A stretch of DNA of 64,000 nt from Paratinospora sagittata (Eukaryota; Streptophyta; Magnoliopsida; Ranunculales; Menispermaceae): assembly GCA_035771175.1 (NCBI GenBank), contig CM069600.1:3265210-3329209 (forward strand), given 5' to 3'. The position numbers and the translations under genes are program-made. The notes under the pieces were generated by a model, which was given only the letters and a program-made list of their open reading frames with translations, was not told the DNA's origin and did not search any database. Below are positions 58,434-64,000 of this stretch, piece after piece (within the stretch, counting starts at the first letter, position 1; each line of letters starts with the position of its first letter).

Positions 58434-61240
58434 CGATAGTCCCATTTAGGGTGAAAATTATGAATTCTTATATAAGTCACACGAAAGTCCCTTTTTCGGC
58501 TAAAAATTAGGAATTTTTTATATAAGCACAGCAAACTCCCATTCGTGGTAAAAGCTTACGAATTTATGTATATAAGCACACGAAAATACGAATTTCAATA
58601 GAAATTAAGAATTTCTTTATATATGTACACGATAGCCCCATTTTGGTTAAAAATTAGGAATTTTCTTATATAAGTACACAAAAGTCTTACTTCGTGTGAA
58701 AAATATAAATTTCTTATAAAAGTACACGAAAATCCTATTTAGGGTAATAATTAAGACTACGTTTCTACAAGCACATGAATGCTCAACTAGGCTAAAAATC
58801 AGGAATTTGTGTCTATTAACACATGAAAGTCCTAGTTGGGGTGAAAGTTATGAAGTTATTTGTATAAACACATAAAACTCCGTTTAGGAGAAAATTACGA
58901 AATTATGTATATAAGCACATGATAGTCCCATTTAGGTGAAAATTAAGATTTTTTTTTTTTTTTATATAAGCTCACGTAAGTCCTACAAAAGGTGAAAATT
59001 ATGAATTTTTTATACAACTCACACGAATGTTCCAATTAGGATAACAATTAGGAATTCCTTTATATAGGAATACGAAACTCCGATTCAGGATAAAAATTTA
59101 CAAATTTATGTGTATAAGCACAGGAAACTACAACTTTGGGTAAAATTTATGAATTTCTTTTTATATGTCCATGACAGTACCACTTGGGGGTTAAAAATAT
59201 AGATTTCTTATATAAGTTTACGAAAGTCCTATTTAAGTAATAATTAGAAAAACGTTTCTACAAGCACAGGAAAGCCCAATTAGGCTAAAAATCAGGAACT
59301 TGTGTATATAAGCACATGAAACTCCTAGGTGGGAGTGAAAATTATGAAGTTATTTATATAAACACATAAAACTCCGATTGGGAAAAAATTACGAAATTGT
59401 GTATATAATCACACGATAGTCCGATTTAGGGTGAAAATTAAGAATTTTTTTATATAAGGTCACGTAAGTCTCACATGTGGTGAAAATTATGAATTTTATA
59501 TGTAAGTCACACGAAAGTCCATTTTAGGGTAAAAGTTAGGAATTCCTTTATATAAGCACACGAAACGCCCATTTGAAGTAAAAATTTACGAATTTGTGTG
59601 TATAAGCACACGAAAATACAATTTTGGGTAAAATTTATGAATTTCTTTATATATGTACACGGTAATCCCATTTTGGCTAAAAATTAGTAATTTGTTTTTA
59701 TAAGCGCACGAAAATCCTATTTCGACTAATAATTTGGAATACGTCTCTAAAAGCACATGAGAGCCCAATTAGGCTAAAAATCAGGAACTTATGTATATAA
59801 GCACATGAAAGTCCTAGTTGGAGTGAAAATCCTAAAGTTATTTATATAAACACATAAAACTCCGATTGGAAAAAATTACGAAATTGTTTATATAAGAACA
59901 TAACAGTCCCATTTATGATGAAAATTAAGAATTTTTTTATTTAAGCTCACGTAAGTCCCACACGGGGTGAAAGTTGTGAATTTCTTATATAAGTCACATG
60001 AAAGTCCCTTTTAGGCTAAAAATTAGGAATTCCTTTGTATAAGCACACGAAACTCCCGTTTGAATTTATATGCATAAGCACACAAAAATACAATTTTGGG
60101 TAAAAATTATGAATTTCGTTATACATGTCAACGGTAGTCCCATTTTGGGTAAAATTTTTGAATATGCTTATATATGCACACAAAACTCCCACTTGACGGT
60201 GAAAAATATAAATTTCTTATATACGTACGCGATAGTCCTCGTTAGGGTAATAATTTGGAATACTTTTCTACAAGCACATGATAGCCCAATTTGGCTTGTG
60301 TATATAATAAGCACATGAAAGTCCTAGTTGGGGTGAAAATCATAAAGTTATTTATATAAACACATAAAACTCCGATTGGGAGAAAATTACGAAATTGTGT
60401 ATATAAGCACACGATAGTCCCACTTAGGTGAAAATTATGAATATATAAGTCTCACGAAAGTCCCTTTCCGGCTAAAATTTAGGAATTTGTTTATATAAGC
60501 ATATAAAACTCTCATTTGGGGTAAAAGTATACGAGCTTATGTATATAAGCACATGAAAGTATGAATTTCGATAGAAATTAAGAATTTTTTATGTATGTAC
60601 ACGATAGTCCCATTTTGGGTAAAAAGTAGGAATTTGCTTATATAAGTACACAAAAGTCCCACTTCATGTGAAAAATATAAATTTCTTATAAATGTACACA
60701 AAAGTCCTATTTAGAGTAATAATTAAGAATACATTTCTACAAGCACATGAAAGCTCAATTAGGCTAAAAATCAAGAATTTGTGTATATTAGCACATGAAA
60801 GTCCTAGTTGGGGTGAAAATCATGGACTTATTTTTATAAACACGTAAACTTCAATTGGGAGAAAATTACGAAATTGTTTATATAGCACACGATAATCTCA
60901 TTTAGGGTAAAAATTATGAATTCTTATATAAGCACACGAAAGTCGCTTTTGGGCTAAAAATTAGGAATTTGTTTATATAAGCACACGAAACTCCCATTTG
61001 GGGTAAAAGTTTACGAATTTATGCATATAAGCACACGAAAGTACGAATTTGAATAGAAATTAAGAATTTCTTTATATATGTACACGATAGTCCCATTTTG
61101 GGTAAAAATTAGGAATATGCTTGTATAAGCACACAAAGTCCCACTTCGTGTGAAAAATATAAATTTCTTATAAAAGTACACGAAAGTCCTTTTTAGGATA
61201 ATAATTAAGAATACGTTTTGTACAAGCACATGAAAGCACA
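58434..61240. repeat. satellite-like array, block 6
   Basis: About 56 monomers. The tacaagcacatgaaagc variant recurs near 58768, 59260, 59750, 60270, 60740 and 61220, giving a higher-order period of about 470-520 bp. Confidence 0.92.
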
Positions 61241-61958
61241 TGTATATTGTGACATGTATGAATTATTTGTTGAATGATACATATGTATTTATAAATGTTT
61301 TAAATGATATTGAATGTCATGTTTCCCTAAATGTATATAGTTGTCATATCAAGAAATATATTCACTGAGCTGTTGTTTGCTCACTCCATTTCCTCCAATG
61401 TTTCAGGTACCGAGTCGAAGGAAAAAGGAAAAATATGTCAGTGACAATCACGTGATTATATTCGTCTTGTATATATATGCATTGGAGGATCTGGATTATT
61501 TTTCTTTATTTTGATAAGGATAATTATCACATTATTATGTATATACTATCACATAGTTGGGTTGAATGGGAATATGGGTTTTGGTATTTGGATTATGAAA
61601 TGTTTAATGATGATATATTTAATCATGTGATCATGGTGGATGAAATGGCTTGAGAAATGAATAGTATTTGAACATTTTGGGTTATGAAATGTTTGTGATA
61701 TTCGGAGGATTATTTATTATGGAATGAATGGCATGAATGAATAGATATTGTGGATGAGTATATATATATATGAATTGATTTGTAGTATATCAAGTTGCGA
61801 GAAGTCTATTTTATTGGAGAGATGTTGTCAATATTTTTTTTAGATTTGTGTAAATTTGTTGAGGCTGACAATGTATTATGTACTGTATACAGGGTATGTA
61901 CAATGAATAGTATACTATGTCGGTCATGACGTCAACCTACGTCTGGGGCGTCGTGACA
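61241..61958 (-). repeat. LTR-like insertion in satellite
   Basis: A 718-bp non-satellite segment starting TGTATATTGTGAC and ending GGGGCGTCGTGACA, so on the - strand it starts TGTCACGACGCCCC. TG..CA ends and the orientation match the other LTRs here. Flanking 5-mers (GCACA and TAAAC) do not match, so it may be truncated or rearranged. Confidence 0.6.
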
Positions 61959-64000
61959 TAAACACATGAAAATTTTATTTTGGGTAGAAATTAGGAATTT
62001 CTTTATGTATGTACACAATAGTCTCATTTTGGGTAAAAATTAGAAATTTGCTTATATAAGCCCACGAATGTCTTATTTAGGGTAAATATTAAGAATACGT
62101 TTATACAAGCACATGAAAACCCAATTGGGCTAAAGTTAGGAATTCGTGTATATAAACACATGAATGTCCTCGTTGGGGTTAAAATCACGAAGTTATTTAT
62201 ATAAGCACTTAAAACTCCAATTGGGAGAAAATTATAAGATTGTGTGCATAAGCACACGATAGTCTCATTTAGCGGGAAAATTAAGAGTTTCTTTTTATTG
62301 CCCTACATGGGGTGAAATTTATGAATTTCTTATATAAGTCACACGAAAGTCTCTTTTTTGGTACAAATTAGGAATTTGTTTGTGTAAGCACAAGAAACTC
62401 CCATTCGGGGTGAAAATTTACGATTGATGTATATAAGCACACGAAAATCCTATTTTGGGTAGAAATTAAGAATTTCTTTATATATGTACACAATAGTCCC
62501 ATTTTATTTAAAAATTAGGAATTTGCTTATATAAGCACACAAAAGTCTCACTTGGGCTGAAGAATAAAAAATTCTTATATAAAGTACACGATAGTTCTAT
62601 TTAGGGTAATAATTAGGAATATGTTTATACAAGCGCATGAAAGCTCAATTAAGCTAAAAATTAAAAATTTGTGTATATAAGCCCAAGAAAGTCAAAGTTA
62701 GGGTTAAAATCACCAAGTTATTTATATAAGCACATAAAACTCCTATTAGGAGAAAATTACGAATTTGTGATATGAGCACGCGATTGTCACATTTGGGGTG
62801 AGAATTATGAATTTCTTATATAAATCACACGAAAGTCCCTTTTAGGATAAAAATTATGAATTTTCTAATATAAGCAAACGAAAATCCTATTCCGCGTAAA
62901 ATTTACGAATTTATGTATATAAGCACACGAAAGTACAATTTTGGATAAAAAATTGGAATTTGCTTATATAAACACAAGAAAGTCTCACTTGGAGTGAAAA
63001 ATATAAATTTCTTATATATGTATTGCAAACGAAAGTCCTACATAGGGTAATAATTAAGAATGTGTTTATTTAAGCACAACAAAGCCCAATTAGGCCAAAA
63101 ATTTGGAATTAGTGTATATAAGCATATAATAGTCTTATTTAGGGTGAAAATTAAGAGTTTTTTTTTTATATAAACTCACGTAAGTCCCACATGGGGTGAA
63201 AATTATGAAATTTTTTATATAAGTCACTTGAAAGTCCCTTTTAGGCTAAAAATTAGTATTTGTTTATATAAGCACACGAAGCTCCCATTACGAGTAAAAA
63301 TTTACGAATTTACGTATATAAGTAGACGAAAATCCCATTTTGGATAGAAATTAGTAATTTCTTTATATATGTACACAACAGTCCCATTTTGTTTATAAAT
63401 AAAGAATTTGCTTATATAAGCGCACCAAAGTCCCACTTGGGGGTGAAAGTCCTATTTAGGGTATTAATTAGGTATACATTTATTTAAGCACATGAAAGCC
63501 CAATTAGGGTAAAAATTAGGAATTTGTGTATATAAGCACATGAATGTCCTTGTTGGGGTTAAAATCATGAAGTTATTTATATAAGCACATAAAGCACACA
63601 ATAATTCCATTTAGGGTGAAAATTAAGAATTTTTTTATGTAAACTCACTTAAGTCCCTACATGTTATGAATTTCTTATATATGTCACACGAAAGACCCTT
63701 TTAGGCTAAAAATTCGGAATTTGTTTATATAAGCACACGAAACTCTCTGTCATGGTAAAAGTTTATGAATTTATCTATATAGTCCCATTCTGGGTAAAAA
63801 TTAATAATTTGCTTACATAAGCACACGAAAGCACCACTTGGGGTGAAAAATATAAATTTCTTATGTAAAACACACGAAAGTTCTATTTAGGGTAATAATT
63901 AAGAATATGTTTATAAAAGCACATAAAAGCCAAATTAGGATTAAAATTAGGAATTTGTCTGTATAAACACATGAAAGTCCTAGTTTCATTGAAAATCATG
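61959..64000. repeat. satellite-like array, block 7, running off the window
   Basis: About 41 monomers. The marker variant recurs near 62105, 62628, 63075, 63485 and 63915, with spacing falling from about 520 to 410 bp, so some units have lost one or two monomers. The array continues past the right edge. Confidence 0.92.

Noticed and set aside
35785..64000. CRISPR-like regular repeats
   Set aside because: Monomers are contiguous and diverged, with no constant repeat and unique spacer pattern, and the DNA is plant nuclear.

Overview
The window is nuclear DNA of a flowering plant, most likely a eudicot. Evidence: split genes with GT-AG introns, two conserved plant genes, a plant endogenous pararetrovirus, chromodomain Ty3/gypsy and Ty1/copia elements, LINEs, a Mutator-like element and a PIF/Harbinger element. 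The species cannot be named from the sequence.

Only two genes look intact, both on the + strand. The first encodes the U2 snRNP protein U2A' (17193-32207, eight exons, predicted 286 aa). Its fourth intron is about 8.8 kb and holds a MITE, a chromovirus with both LTRs and three LINE remnants. The second is an E-class pentatricopeptide-repeat gene (33513-35493, predicted 630 aa) resembling Arabidopsis At2g34400, with one short intron that appears to be GC-AG.

Layout. 1-870: nothing recognised. 0.87-4.05 kb: decayed PIF/Harbinger element (- strand) with its Myb/SANT partner gene. 4.05-5.04 kb: HPPK/DHPS folate-synthesis pseudogene (- strand), joined in frame to the Myb/SANT piece. 5.56-5.83 kb: eIF4A pseudogene fragment. 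6.00-8.87 kb: Mutator-like element with a perfect 9-bp target duplication and internal 385-bp tandem repeats. 9.24-16.81 kb: defective endogenous pararetrovirus (- strand) carrying a 491-bp fold-back element. 17.2-32.2 kb: U2A' gene. 33.5-35.5 kb: PPR gene. From 35.8 kb to the end: a diverged tandem-repeat array with about 48-50 bp monomers. From about 53 kb the monomers form higher-order units of about 0.41-0.55 kb.

The array is cut up by a LINE reverse-transcriptase fragment, a 2.2-kb LTR that itself holds a 5.8-kb Ty1/copia element, a LINE with a 15-bp target duplication that holds a solo LTR, a copia gag fragment, and two further LTRs. The four LTRs in the array all start on the right, so all lie on the - strand.

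The region reads as a short gene island flanked by old, nested repeat-rich DNA. No element here has a fully intact coding set. Exon and element borders were read by eye from splice sites, TG..CA ends, target duplications and family motifs; no database search was run.
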